Of a stretch of 58,852 nucleotides of DNA, positions 1 through 8,187 are shown one piece after another. Position 1 is the stretch's first letter. Every line of letters begins with the position of its first letter. The notes under the pieces were generated by a model that made no database searches, was not told the DNA's origin, and saw nothing but the letters and a program-made list of their open reading frames with translations. This DNA comes from JBKJZO01 sp046715235 (lineage in GTDB: Bacteria > Actinomycetota > Actinomycetes > BP-191): contig JBKJZO010000040.1 in NCBI GenBank assembly GCA_046715235.1, positions 1 to 58,852 on the forward strand. Direction: 5' to 3'. Made by a program: the position numbers and the translations under genes.

Positions 1-957
1 GGTCGGGGCGGCGGCGCTGGCGTGAGCGGACGCGGCCTCGCCCGGCTTCGCGGGCGGCGCAGCGGTCGGGGCGGCGGCGCGCACCGGAGCCTGGGCGCTG
101 CCGTTGGTGGGCTCGCCTGAGCCGACCGGCGCGGTCGTCGCTGCGCTCGGCTCGGTTCCGCCGGCAGTCGGCGCGGGCTCCTGCGCCGGTGTGTGCGCCG
201 TCGTCGGCCCGGTGGTTGGCGCAGGCGTGACCCTCGGGTCGCCGGCGGGGGGCGGTGCGAGGGGTACGGCGATAGTCGTCGACGTGGGCGGGTCGTCGGC
301 CCCGACGGCATCCGACGTCGCCAGCCACGAGAAAGTCGCGGAGGCGGACTTCTGCTGCGCGCGGTCGTCGTCCCGCACGGTCACGCGGAACCGGAGTGTC
401 AGTGAGCCGTCGCCCTGTTCGGTCGACCCGAGGTCCAGCTGCGTCGTCGGGTCCCCATGTGCCTGCGCGAGCGCGCTCAGAGTGCCGGCGTACGCGGTGG
501 TGCCGGAAAAACCAGCGCATCCGGCGTACGAGCCGCCGGTGCCCTTCTCAACTGTGACGTCGAGATAGTCGGCCAGACCCGAACCGCTCACCGCGGCGTA
601 CAGGCCCAGGCTCGACGTGGCCGTCTGCGCCTGCTGGTAGCTGACCAGGACGCACCGTTCCGTCACCGCACCCGGCGCCAGCGAGGCCGGGGTGAGTAGT
701 GGACCGGTGGCATCGGTCGTGAGCACCGGAGCGGGCGCACTGCCGGCCAGGCCGCTGCCCGCGAACACGACAACGCCGGTCAAGGCGCCGATGACTCCCG
801 TCGCCAGCGAGGTGACGACCGCGCGGCGGACCAGGCCGCCGGCGCGCGCGGGGGGAAGGGAGTGGAGTAGCAGCACTCCAACTCCATCGGCATTCACCCG
901 AACGGGGGATTGAGCCGTTCGGGCGCGTCGGACCGAATAATGCCGGCCGATACACAT
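1..957 (-). CDS. Secreted TasA/SipW-type surface protein, 3' end beyond window
   Basis: The reverse strand is open from position 957 to the left edge (319 codons, no stop), so the C-terminus is missing. The protein has one hydrophobic export segment (about residues 46-68), then a beta-rich domain clearly paralogous to the protein encoded at 996-1637: both carry an RCVLVSY/NCVRVSY-type Cys motif, an EKGTGG/NEGTGG motif and a second Cys before GF. After about residue 200 it becomes a Pro/Ala/Thr-rich tail with a 21-residue repeat (16 bases at 1-16 recur at 64-79, 63 bases apart). ATG 957 is preferred because GGGAG lies 9 bases upstream; GTG 897 is the alternative. It is divergent from the 996 gene and sits beside a SipW-type peptidase, which suggests a secreted wall- or matrix-associated protein processed by that peptidase. 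The function is inferred. Confidence 0.7.
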   Translation of the reverse strand, partial: MCIGRHYSVRRARTAQSPVRVNADGVGVLLLHSLPPARAGGLVRRAVVTSLATGVIGALTGVVVFAGSGLAGSAPAPVLTTDATGPLLTPASLAPGAVTERCVLVSYQQAQTATSSLGLYAAVSGSGLADYLDVTVEKGTGGSYAGCAGFSGTTAYAGTLSALAQAHGDPTTQLDLGSTEQGDGSLTLRFRVTVRDDDRAQQKSASATFSWLATSDAVGADDPPTSTTIAVPLAPPPAGDPRVTPAPTTGPTTAHTPAQEPAPTAGGTEPSAATTAPVGSGEPTNGSAQAPVRAAAPTAAPPAKPGEAASAHASAAAPT

Positions 958-995
958 CGCACATAACTCCCGTAACGAGAGCAGGCACTACGACG

Positions 996-1637
996 ATGGC
1001 AAAGCCAGCCAACCTTGACAGTGGGCAGACCGAACCGCGCCGCAAGTGGCGACTCCTGGCGATTCTTGCGACGCCGGTCGCAGTGATCATCAGCGGTGCC
1101 CTCGTGTGGAACAGCACGTACGCGGCGTTCACCGCGCAGATCTCCAACAGCGGCAACTCGTGGTCCACCGGCAGCGTCGTGCTGACCGGCGATGACGGTT
1201 CGTCGAGCGTGACCGGCAGCGTGGGCACGGCGCTGTTCTCGGCGGCCGGACTCACGCCCGGTTCGACCGCGACGAACTGCGTACGCGTGAGCTACTCAGG
1301 CACGCTCGCGGCGGCCGTGAAGATGTACGTCGCACCGGGTGGACTCACCGGTAGCGCGCCTCTGGCCGGTCAGATCACGCTCACGGTCAACGAAGGTACC
1401 GGCGGCGTCTTCAACAACTGCACCGGCTTCGTCAGCAGCGGAACGATCTACTCCGGCACGCTCGCCAACCTGGCCGCCACGAGGACCGACTTCGCGTCCG
1501 GCGCCGGCAGCTGGGCGCCTCCCGGCGCGCAGTCCAGGACCTACCAGGTCACCTACACACTCAGCGCGAGCGCTCCGAACAGCGTGCAGAGCTCTACCGC
1601 GGGTGCGGTCGTGACGTGGGAGGCCGACAACACGTGA
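996..1637 (+). CDS. SipW-dependent-type signal peptide protein (TasA/camelysin-like)
   Basis: A 213-residue exported protein. A charged N-terminus (RRKWR) precedes a hydrophobic segment at about 19-37, followed by NSTYAAFTAQIS, the layout of signal peptides cleaved by SipW/ER-type signal peptidases in TasA and camelysin relatives. The mature part is rich in Ser, Thr, Gly and Val with two Cys (NCVRVSY and NNCTGF) that could form a disulfide. It is paralogous to the divergent gene on its left. Its stop overlaps the start of the signal peptidase gene by GTGA, so the two are probably translationally coupled and this protein is a likely substrate. Such proteins form extracellular fibres or biofilm matrix in Bacillus; that role here is inferred. 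Confidence 0.8.
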   Translation: MAKPANLDSGQTEPRRKWRLLAILATPVAVIISGALVWNSTYAAFTAQISNSGNSWSTGSVVLTGDDGSSSVTGSVGTALFSAAGLTPGSTATNCVRVSYSGTLAAAVKMYVAPGGLTGSAPLAGQITLTVNEGTGGVFNNCTGFVSSGTIYSGTLANLAATRTDFASGAGSWAPPGAQSRTYQVTYTLSASAPNSVQSSTAGAVVTWEADNT

Positions 1638-3661
1638 CCGAGCCCGTGACCGACGCGCCGCAAGCCGGTGCGCCGTCGGGGCGCACGGGTCTGGTTGCGA
1701 ACGTCGGCGCGGTGGTTCGTACGGCGGCCGCGGTCGTCCTGGTCTCGTACGCCTGCCTGGCGGTCATCGCAACGCTGCCCATCGCTCTCGGCTGGAACTC
1801 GAGTGTCGTGACGAGCGGGTCGATGCGCCCTGGGTTCCAGCCTGGCGACGTCGTTCTCAGCTCACCGGTAGCGGTCGCCGACCTGGTGCCCGGCCAGGTG
1901 CTGCTCGTCGACGACCCCGCGCGCCGCGGGCACCTGCTGATGCACCGGTACGCGCGGCCGGGCCCGTCCGGCACGCTGATCACGCAGGGCGACGCGAACC
2001 GGACGGTGGACTCAACCCCGGTCCCTGCGAAGAACGTGCGCGGGCTGCCACGGCTTAGGGTGCCGTGGATCGGCCAGCCGGTGCTGTGGCTGCGGTCGCA
2101 GGAGCTGGTTCCGCTGGCGGCACTGGCGCTGCTCGGCAGCGCGCTGCTGTGGGTTCTTATGGGTGGCCCTCGGAGTCCGTCCTCGGGTGGGCGGCCGCGC
2201 CGTCGCCGTACGCCCATCCGACGCCGGGTTCCGGTCGCTGCAGCCATGCTGGTGGCTGTGGCCGCGCCGCTATTCGCTCCCGGCGCGGATGCGGCGTTCA
2301 CCGCAAAGATCACGAACCCGAGCACGCTCGCCACGACGTCCTCGTTCTACGCCGCGCAGGTGGCCGCGGACGGCGCAACCGGAGCGTGGCGTTTCGACGA
2401 CGCGACCGGTGGGGTGACCGACACAATCGGCTCGAACGACGGTGCCTACATCGGGCCGGTGACCCACTCAGTGACCGGCGCGACGACCGATGGCAACACC
2501 ACGACCCGGTACGGCGGCGCGGGCTATCTCACCATCCCGCGCGGTTTCTCCAACTCCTTCTCGATCGAACTGTGGTTCAAGAGTTCGCGGGGACGCGGAG
2601 CCGTCGACGGCTCGTGGTACGAGGCTGCCCCACTGGCAGTGATGCACAACGCGACCAACGGTGACTTCGGGCTGATGCTCGACGAAGCGGGCCATCTCGT
2701 CGCCGGCGTCTACACGGGCGGTGTCCGCGGGCAACTCAGGACGACGCAGAGCTACACCGACGGTGCGTGGCACCACGTCGTCATGACGCGCAACGGGACC
2801 AACGGTGATCTCGCGCTCATCCCCGATGACGCCTACATGCTGACGACGGGCGGCCCCGTGGGCGGCATCGACAGCCTGGCGGCGATCAGCATCGATTTCG
2901 ACCCGTGGAACCCGTCGGCGTCCTACGCCGCCGCCACCGAGATCGATGACATCTCGACGTACGACACCGCTCTGACGTGGGGGCAGACGAGCGCGCACTA
3001 CGCCGCCCGCGCCAGCGGGTATGCCGCCGCCGTCACGGCCACCGTCCCGGCACCCGTCGGGTACTGGCAGCTCAACGAGGTATCAGGCACGACTGCCGTG
3101 TCCACGGTTGGCGGGGCCGGCACCTACACCGGGTTCCCGGTTTTCGGCGTCACCGGCAGCCCCGTCACGAGCGGCACCGCGGTCTCGTTCCTGCGCGCGG
3201 CGCAGGTGCCGCGTCTTGTCTCGGGCAACCTGTCGCTCGAGTTCTGGTTCAAGACGACCGGCGGCACAGGTGCCGCCCCTTGGTACTACGGCGACCCGCT
3301 CATCGACGGCGAAGTCCACGCGGTGGGCGGTGACCTCGGCGTCACGCTCGACGGCACCGGCCGCGTGATGGCGGGGGGCGGCGCGACGATCACGACGCCA
3401 ACCGGCGGATACGACGACGACGCGTGGCACCACGTCGTTCTGACGCGGACCCAGAGCACAGGCGTTCTGGCACTGTACGTCGACGGCGCGCTGGCGGTGT
3501 CGGCCGGGACCGGCTACACGGGCCTGCTCGACGCGCCGGACTTCTTCACGATGGGCTCGACCTACACCGCCCCAATGACCATCGACGACTTCGCCCAGTA
3601 TCCGTTGGTGCTGACGCCGGGGCAGGTCGCCTCGCACTACGCACGCGCGACCGCCCCCTAG
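1634..3661 (+). CDS. SipW-type signal peptidase I fused to exported double-LamG protein
   Basis: A 675-residue two-part protein. Residues 1-178 are a signal peptidase of the SipW/archaeal/ER type: TM helix (about 30-52), SGSMRP with nucleophile Ser63, His104 in LLMHR where classical bacterial enzymes have Lys, Asp120 in TQGDAN, and a second TM helix (about 158-176). A basic stretch and a second hydrophobic segment (about 199-218) end in ADAAFTAK, closely matching the cleavage region of the upstream secreted protein. Two concanavalin/LamG-like repeats follow (about 240-455 and 470-670, each with an ELWFK/EFWFK strand and a WHHVV motif). The start is set at GTG 1634 because GGGAGG lies about 9 bases upstream and overlaps the previous stop. 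The peptidase may cleave its own C-terminal half. No stop codon or frameshift separates the halves. Confidence 0.85.
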   Translation: MTEPVTDAPQAGAPSGRTGLVANVGAVVRTAAAVVLVSYACLAVIATLPIALGWNSSVVTSGSMRPGFQPGDVVLSSPVAVADLVPGQVLLVDDPARRGHLLMHRYARPGPSGTLITQGDANRTVDSTPVPAKNVRGLPRLRVPWIGQPVLWLRSQELVPLAALALLGSALLWVLMGGPRSPSSGGRPRRRRTPIRRRVPVAAAMLVAVAAPLFAPGADAAFTAKITNPSTLATTSSFYAAQVAADGATGAWRFDDATGGVTDTIGSNDGAYIGPVTHSVTGATTDGNTTTRYGGAGYLTIPRGFSNSFSIELWFKSSRGRGAVDGSWYEAAPLAVMHNATNGDFGLMLDEAGHLVAGVYTGGVRGQLRTTQSYTDGAWHHVVMTRNGTNGDLALIPDDAYMLTTGGPVGGIDSLAAISIDFDPWNPSASYAAATEIDDISTYDTALTWGQTSAHYAARASGYAAAVTATVPAPVGYWQLNEVSGTTAVSTVGGAGTYTGFPVFGVTGSPVTSGTAVSFLRAAQVPRLVSGNLSLEFWFKTTGGTGAAPWYYGDPLIDGEVHAVGGDLGVTLDGTGRVMAGGGATITTPTGGYDDDAWHHVVLTRTQSTGVLALYVDGALAVSAGTGYTGLLDAPDFFTMGSTYTAPMTIDDFAQYPLVLTPGQVASHYARATAP

Positions 3662-3738
3662 GCGGTCCGCGACTTAGACATCCCACGGAACCGGCCGTCG
3701 TACCGCCGCGTCCAAGCCATGACGACAAGGAGACTGTC

Positions 3739-4515
3739 ATGGCGGCAGCAACATGGACCCGCGGCGGCGCGATCGCGGCGGTTGGGCTGGTATTAGCGGC
3801 AGTGGTGTACGCCGGCGCCGGCGGTCTCCGTGGACCGGAACGGGTGGCGGCTGCGCAGACTCCGTCGCCTGCCGCGCCCGCCACGAACGTCATCGCCGTC
3901 TCCGGCCTGGGTCAGGTCGCGGGTACGCCCGACACGCTCGTGTTGCAGCTGCGGGTCGAAAGCCGCGGAGCCGACGTCACGGCCGCGCTCGGCTCGGCGA
4001 ACTCGACCGTGACCAAGGTCGTCACGGCGCTCAAGGCCAAGGGCGTCCGCCCCGCCGGCATCAAGACCTCCGGGCTTTCGGTGCAGGCCGACTACCGCTA
4101 CGAGAAGGAGTCACAGCGGCTGATCGGCTACATCGCAAGCCAGTCGATGTCGGTCAAGCTCCGCGACCTGAGCACGGCCGGCGCAGCCGTGTCCGCCGCC
4201 ACCGAGGCCGGCGGGAACTCGGTGCGCATCGACGGCGCATCCCTCGACCTCGACAGTGACAGCGCCCTGGTCGTCGAAGCTCGCGCGAGCGCTTTCGCGG
4301 AAGCCAAGGCCAAGGCGGAGCAGTACGCCAAGCTCGCCGGCCGCCCGCTCGGGCAAATCTCGTCGGTGAGCGAGAGCGTGTCAAACCCGCCCGTTCCTAT
4401 GCCCTACGCCACGGCGTCGGCTGCGCCCATGAACGCGAAGCTCGCCGACGTACCGATCCAGCCCGGCAGCCAGGAGGTCGAGGTGCGGGTCGAGGTCGTC
4501 TGGGCGCTCACCTGA
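3739..4515 (+). CDS. SIMPL-domain (DUF541) exported protein
   Basis: 258 residues. The N-terminus has a hydrophobic export segment (about 8-27) followed by AAAQ, a plausible signal peptidase site, so the protein is probably periplasmic or extracellular. The rest matches the SIMPL/DUF541 family (E. coli YggE, BP26): VSGLGQVAGTPDTLVLQLRV at the domain start, alternating helices and strands, and a C-terminal EVEVRVEVVWAL strand. Members are linked to oxidative-stress tolerance and oligomeric ring assemblies, but no reaction is known. The start is ATG 3739 with AAGGAG 6 bases upstream. It follows the peptidase fusion gene by 77 bases on the same strand and may be cotranscribed. Confidence 0.85.
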   Translation: MAAATWTRGGAIAAVGLVLAAVVYAGAGGLRGPERVAAAQTPSPAAPATNVIAVSGLGQVAGTPDTLVLQLRVESRGADVTAALGSANSTVTKVVTALKAKGVRPAGIKTSGLSVQADYRYEKESQRLIGYIASQSMSVKLRDLSTAGAAVSAATEAGGNSVRIDGASLDLDSDSALVVEARASAFAEAKAKAEQYAKLAGRPLGQISSVSESVSNPPVPMPYATASAAPMNAKLADVPIQPGSQEVEVRVEVVWALT

Positions 4516-4545
4516 GCAGCTGGCGCCGACAGAGTCGACGCGCGG

Positions 4546-5616
4546 ATGCTTGACTCGGACCCCGACACCCTTCGCGTGAAGGAGATCTTTACGCCCGGCC
4601 CCCGCTTTCGCGATCGCACCGAAGCGGGCCGACAGCTGGCCGCCCGGCTGACCCAACAGGCGCTGCACGACCCGGTCGTGCTCGCATTGCCGCGCGGCGG
4701 CGTACCGGTTGCGTACGAAGTCGCGACCACTCTCGAGGCCACGCTCGAGGTATTCGTGGTGCGAAAGGTCGGTGCTCCAGGCCATGCCGAGCGCGGCATT
4801 GGCGCGATCGCGGAGGGCGGCGCGACTGCCGTCGACCGCCGCGCGCTGGACATGCTCGGACTTACGGATGACGACTTCGCGGCTCTGGCAGACCTCGAGC
4901 GTCAGGAGTTGGAGCGCCGCGTCGCTGCGTACCGCAAAGGGCGGCCGCTGCCGAGCGTCGTCGACCGCGACGTGATCGTCGTCGACGACGGCCTGGCGAC
5001 GGGGCTGACCGCGGAGGCGGCGTTGCGCGCACTGCGGTCGATACACCCGCTGCGACTGCTGCTCGCGGTGCCCACGTGCGCACGCCAGACGGCCGATCGC
5101 CTCGCTGCGCTGGCCGATGCAGTCGTATACGTCATCGCGCCAAAGCACTTCTCCGCCGTGAGCCAGTGGTACGACGACTTCACCCAGACCAGCGACCGCG
5201 AAGTCGTCGATCTCTTGGAGAGATCGCGAACGGAACCGGGTAAAGCCTTGCGCATGACGAATCTCGAGCGGCTCACCGCGTGGATCGACGGCTACGTGCG
5301 GGCCTGGAATTCCAACGATCCCGCCGACATCGGCGCTCTCTTCACCGACGACGCGGCGTACTACACCGCGCGGTTCCGTGAGCCTTGGCGTGGTCGCGAA
5401 GGGATCATCGAGGGGTGGCTCGACCGCAAGGACGAGCCAGGCGAGACGTCGTTCACCTGGCGCCCGCTGGTCGTCACCGATGAGGTCTCGATCATCGACG
5501 GTACGACGACCTACCCGACCGAGACCTACAGCAACTTGTGGGTGATCCGGTTGGGTGACGCCGGCCGTTGCCGCGAGTTCACCGAGTGGTGGATGGAACA
5601 TCCGAAGACCGGTTGA
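4546..5616 (+). CDS. Phosphoribosyltransferase (COG1926-like) fused to NTF2/SnoaL-like domain
   Basis: 356 residues. Residues 1-232 are a type I phosphoribosyltransferase-fold protein: LALPRGGVPVA near 47-57 and the PRPP loop VIVVDDGLATGLT at 143-155. The domain closes with QWYDDFTQTSDREV (208-220), the usual C-terminal end of this family, which is normally about 220 residues long. A further 120 residues follow (from about 237) that look like a SnoaL/NTF2 alpha+beta barrel, including YVRAWNSNDPADIGALFTDDA and a Trp-rich C-terminus. No stop separates the parts and ATG 5254 lacks a convincing ribosome site, so a fusion is favoured. Substrates are unknown. The start is uncertain: ATG 4546 has a weak ribosome site and GTG 4576 is an alternative. 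Confidence 0.75.
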   Translation: MLDSDPDTLRVKEIFTPGPRFRDRTEAGRQLAARLTQQALHDPVVLALPRGGVPVAYEVATTLEATLEVFVVRKVGAPGHAERGIGAIAEGGATAVDRRALDMLGLTDDDFAALADLERQELERRVAAYRKGRPLPSVVDRDVIVVDDGLATGLTAEAALRALRSIHPLRLLLAVPTCARQTADRLAALADAVVYVIAPKHFSAVSQWYDDFTQTSDREVVDLLERSRTEPGKALRMTNLERLTAWIDGYVRAWNSNDPADIGALFTDDAAYYTARFREPWRGREGIIEGWLDRKDEPGETSFTWRPLVVTDEVSIIDGTTTYPTETYSNLWVIRLGDAGRCREFTEWWMEHPKTG

Positions 5617-5643
5617 CGTACCTTGTATCGCAAGGTACCTTGC
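5613..5643 (+). promoter_or_regulatory. padR promoter with overlapping palindromic operator
   Basis: A -35 TTGACG (5613-5618), 17-base spacer and -10 TACCTT (5636-5641) form a good sigma-70-type promoter. Embedded in it are TACCTTG at 5619-5625, CAAGGTA at 5631-5637 and TACCTTG at 5636-5642. Neighbouring copies build an inverted repeat with a 5-base spacer (5619-5637) and a perfect 14-base palindrome GCAAGGTACCTTGC (5630-5643). The site fits a dimeric PadR protein repressing its own operon. The transcript would begin close to the start codon, so it may be nearly leaderless. Confidence 0.75.
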
Positions 5644-5654
5644 GACCCGTGGCG

Positions 5655-5990
5655 ATGACTCAGGACGTTCTCAGCCAGCTCCGGCGGGGGGCTCTGGAGT
5701 ACTGCGTCCTCGCGCTGCTCGCGCACGAGGAGCGGTACGGGTTCGATCTGGTCCGCACGCTGGGCTCGATCGACGGCATGGTCACCGGCGAGGGCACGCT
5801 CTATCCCCTGCTGTCGCGGCTGAAGAAAGACGGCCACGTCGCCACGGTGTGGCGCGAGTCGGATGCCGGCCCGCCCAGGAAGTACTACTCGATCACCGCC
5901 GACGGCCGGCGCGCTCTGGCCGATTTCACATCCGAGTGGCGGCGCTTCAGCGCGGCCGTCGATCACATCCTCACCGAGGGAACACGATGA
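5655..5990 (+). CDS. PadR-family transcriptional regulator
   Basis: 111 residues, the compact PadR type: an N-terminal winged helix beginning LRRGALEYCVLALLAHEERYG, the recognition segment GEGTLYPLLSRLKKDG, the wing YYSITADGRRAL and a short C-terminal dimer helix. It is expected to bind the palindrome that covers its own promoter. ATG 5655 is chosen because it begins at the family's conserved N-terminus; GTG 5649 in the same frame would give a nearly leaderless mRNA. Its stop overlaps the next gene's start by ATGA. This is the common PadR/HAAS-domain pair, in which repressor and membrane protein are translationally coupled. The inducing signal is unknown. Confidence 0.9.
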   Translation: MTQDVLSQLRRGALEYCVLALLAHEERYGFDLVRTLGSIDGMVTGEGTLYPLLSRLKKDGHVATVWRESDAGPPRKYYSITADGRRALADFTSEWRRFSAAVDHILTEGTR

Positions 5991-6571
5991 TGACCGTCAC
6001 GCATCCGCTGGTCGCCGACTACCTGCACCGCCTCGAGCGCGCGGCTGCGGCTCTGCCTCGCTCGGAGCGCGAAGAACTCGTCGCCGAGATTCGCAGCCAC
6101 CTGGACACCGGCCTCGCGCCCGATGCCACGGAGGCCGACGTACGCAATCTGCTCGACGACCTCGGTACGCCGGACGAGATCGTCGCGGTCGCGGCACCGA
6201 CTCCGAGCGCGACCGTCAAACGCGGTGCGCGGGAAGCGTTCGCAGTGGTCCTGCTGCTGACGGGACTCCCGCCATTCATCGGCTGGGTCATCGGCGTCGG
6301 GCTGCTGTTGTGGTCGCCGCTGTGGACCGCGCGACAGAAGGCACTCGGGGTCCTGGTATGGCCGGGTGGCCTCATTCTTTCGGGCGGGGTTCTTGGCTTG
6401 CTTGCGGCGCGGACGACCTCGTGCGTCGAAGGGCCGGGCGGTGTCGGGGATTGCGGGTCGTCAGGCCCTTCCGCACTCAGCATCCTCGCCATCGCCGCCT
6501 TCGTCGCGGCACCGATCATCGTCGCGGCCTATCTGTATCGCGCCGCCGGCCGCCAGGGGACCATCGACTGA
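5987..6571 (+). CDS. HAAS-domain (DUF1700-like) membrane protein
   Basis: 194 residues. The N-terminal 60 residues have the HAAS signature (YLHRLERAAAALPRSEREEL, then EIRSHLD and LLDDLGTPDEI), an alpha-helical domain found almost always beside PadR regulators. After a linker come three or four hydrophobic helices (about 78-100, 112-133, 158-180), so it is an integral membrane protein. Start ATG 5987 overlaps the PadR stop; a second ATG follows directly at 5990. It is probably repressed by the neighbouring PadR and may act as a membrane sensor or partner. No catalytic motif is visible. Confidence 0.85.
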   Translation: MMTVTHPLVADYLHRLERAAAALPRSEREELVAEIRSHLDTGLAPDATEADVRNLLDDLGTPDEIVAVAAPTPSATVKRGAREAFAVVLLLTGLPPFIGWVIGVGLLLWSPLWTARQKALGVLVWPGGLILSGGVLGLLAARTTSCVEGPGGVGDCGSSGPSALSILAIAAFVAAPIIVAAYLYRAAGRQGTID

Positions 6572-6664
6572 TGAGGATGCGGGCGGCCTGAGCTGACTGG
6601 GAACCGACTCTGAGTCGGCGGTGTATCAGGGCGTGGTCCTCGAGGACCCGTCAGGGAGGCACCG

Positions 6665-7879
6665 ATGCAGGACCGTCGTCTCGCGGCCCTCGCCGCAGCT
6701 GCGCTCATCACATCCGCCGGATGCTCTGCGGGAGTGGCCCAGAACAGCTCCTCGGCCGACCCACCGGCGGGTATCGCCCTCGCCGCTTCGGCGCGCTCGG
6801 ACTTGCTGGTGCTCCGCGGCGCGCGCGATGCCCGCGTCGTCGACTCCGCAACTGGAGCCATCACCGCGGCTACTCGCAGCGGTCTTCCGACGCCAAGTGG
6901 CACCCCGCTTGTCGGTACGGCGTCGGGGCGGCTCTCGCTCATCGACGCGCGGGACGGGACCAGCACTGTCATGGGCACGTCGGAAGGCTCGCTGGTTCCA
7001 AGCGTCACGACCGCCGACGGGCACCTGGTCGCGCTGGCAGAGATCCCTGGTCCGGCAACCCGCGGCTACATCGCGCCGCCTCGGGTCACCACACGGATAG
7101 CCGTCTCGGGCCAGGAGCAGGGAGGCGCCAGCACGACGTACGACCTGCAGGGCAACTTCGAACCAGAGGCGTTCTCCGCGGACCGCAGTCAGCTGTTCCT
7201 CATCGAATACCTGCCGGCCGCCGCGCCGGACCGGTACCGCGTTCGGCAACTCGATCTGGCGACCGGCGCAGTCAACGGCGTCTACGGGCCGGAGAAGTCC
7301 CTGCTCGAGGAACAGATGCGCGGCGTCGGGCGAATGCAGGTCCTCGACGAAGACCGCGCGGTGCACTACACGCTGTACCGGACGGTCGGATCGGACCAGG
7401 CATTCGTGCACACCCTGCATCTGACCGACCAGTGGGCGCACTGCATCGTGCTGCCGGCCGAGTTCGGCCGGGGCGGGCGAGACGTTGCCATCGCCGTAGC
7501 ACCGCACGGCACGCTGTATGCCTGGGACGGCGCGCTGCTCGCCACTGTCGATGGGGACAACATGTCCATTGGCCGTACGGCGTCCGTCGGCGAGCGACGA
7601 TCTGCCGGATCCGTCGCGCTGACTGTGGCCGGTGACGGCACGGTCGTGGCGATCGCCGGCCGCGAGGTGACGGAGTTCGACGGCGCAACTCTTGCGGCAC
7701 AGCGTTCGTGGACGCTGCCGAGTTCAGCATCTGACGCGAAGACGTCGCCCGACGGCCAACGGCTCTACGTGCTGAGTGGACAGCGCGTCCTGACATTCGA
7801 TCGCGCGTCCCACGAGAGACTCGCGCAGATCCCGGTGAGTCAGGGCGATCGGATCGCCGCTGTTCTCGCCGTCGAGTAG
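6665..7879 (+). CDS. Lipoprotein with WD40/YVTN-like beta-propeller
   Basis: 404 residues. A short lipoprotein signal peptide ends in the lipobox TSAGC (Cys at residue 20), so the protein should be diacylated and anchored on the outer face of the membrane. The mature protein is made of repeated four-strand units typical of beta-propellers (for example VLRGARDARVVDSATGAI and TSPDGQRLYVLSGQRVLTFD). GGGAGG lies just upstream of ATG 6665. It stands alone, 93 bases after the HAAS gene, and is followed by a strong terminator. The ligand is unknown; a stray DNA-binding or enzymatic domain is not seen. Confidence 0.8.
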   Translation: MQDRRLAALAAAALITSAGCSAGVAQNSSSADPPAGIALAASARSDLLVLRGARDARVVDSATGAITAATRSGLPTPSGTPLVGTASGRLSLIDARDGTSTVMGTSEGSLVPSVTTADGHLVALAEIPGPATRGYIAPPRVTTRIAVSGQEQGGASTTYDLQGNFEPEAFSADRSQLFLIEYLPAAAPDRYRVRQLDLATGAVNGVYGPEKSLLEEQMRGVGRMQVLDEDRAVHYTLYRTVGSDQAFVHTLHLTDQWAHCIVLPAEFGRGGRDVAIAVAPHGTLYAWDGALLATVDGDNMSIGRTASVGERRSAGSVALTVAGDGTVVAIAGREVTEFDGATLAAQRSWTLPSSASDAKTSPDGQRLYVLSGQRVLTFDRASHERLAQIPVSQGDRIAAVLAVE

Positions 7880-7908
7880 CCCGTACTTCGGAGGCCACCC
7901 AAAAGTAC

Positions 7909-7940
7909 CCGAAATCCCTTCCACACAAGGGTTTTTTCGG
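7909..7940 (+). terminator. Intrinsic terminator after the lipoprotein gene
   Basis: CCCTT (7916-7920) pairs with AAGGG (7927-7931) around a CCACAC loop and runs into TTTTTT. Outer bases CCGAAA and TTTCGG can extend the stem. It lies 30 bases after the stop at 7879 and separates the left accessory block from the cassette that begins near 8.0 kb. Confidence 0.85.
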
Positions 7941-8004
7941 CCCCGGTTTTGTCGACGAAGGGGGCGCTCGGATCCCACTGACACTGATCAAATCGGAGAC
8001 GTTC

Positions 8005-8064
8005 ATGACGGTAGTGCTGAACCGGGTCTATGCGCCCGAGGAGTCGCCCGAGGATGCGACCTAA
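8005..8064 (+). CDS. Possible 19-codon leader or gene remnant
   Basis: A short frame, MTVVLNRVYAPEESPEDAT, starts at ATG 8005 with GGAGA 6 bases upstream and ends in TAA at 8064. It is too short to assign. It could be a leader peptide for the oxidase gene or the 5' stump of a gene cut off when the downstream cassette arrived. The rest of the stretch 7880-8187 holds the terminator and no other convincing gene. Confidence 0.3.
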   Translation: MTVVLNRVYAPEESPEDAT

Positions 8065-8187
8065 TATCCCGGCTCGAGTAGCAGTCGCGCAGACCAGATC
8101 TTGACTCCGCGTCGCGCCATCGAAACACTCGCCGCGTCATGCGCGCGAGACCAGAGCGCTGGGGCACTGACCGGGTGGGGAGAAAGC

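Noticed and set aside
548..1255. 235-codon reverse frame overlapping two genes
   Set aside because: It runs antisense through the 996 gene and out of frame with the supported reverse gene at 1-957; its Arg/Pro-rich composition is typical of a shadow frame.
5254..5616. Independent start for the NTF2-like part of the PRT fusion
   Set aside because: ATG 5254 has no convincing ribosome site and the frame is continuous with the PRT domain, so a fusion is preferred.
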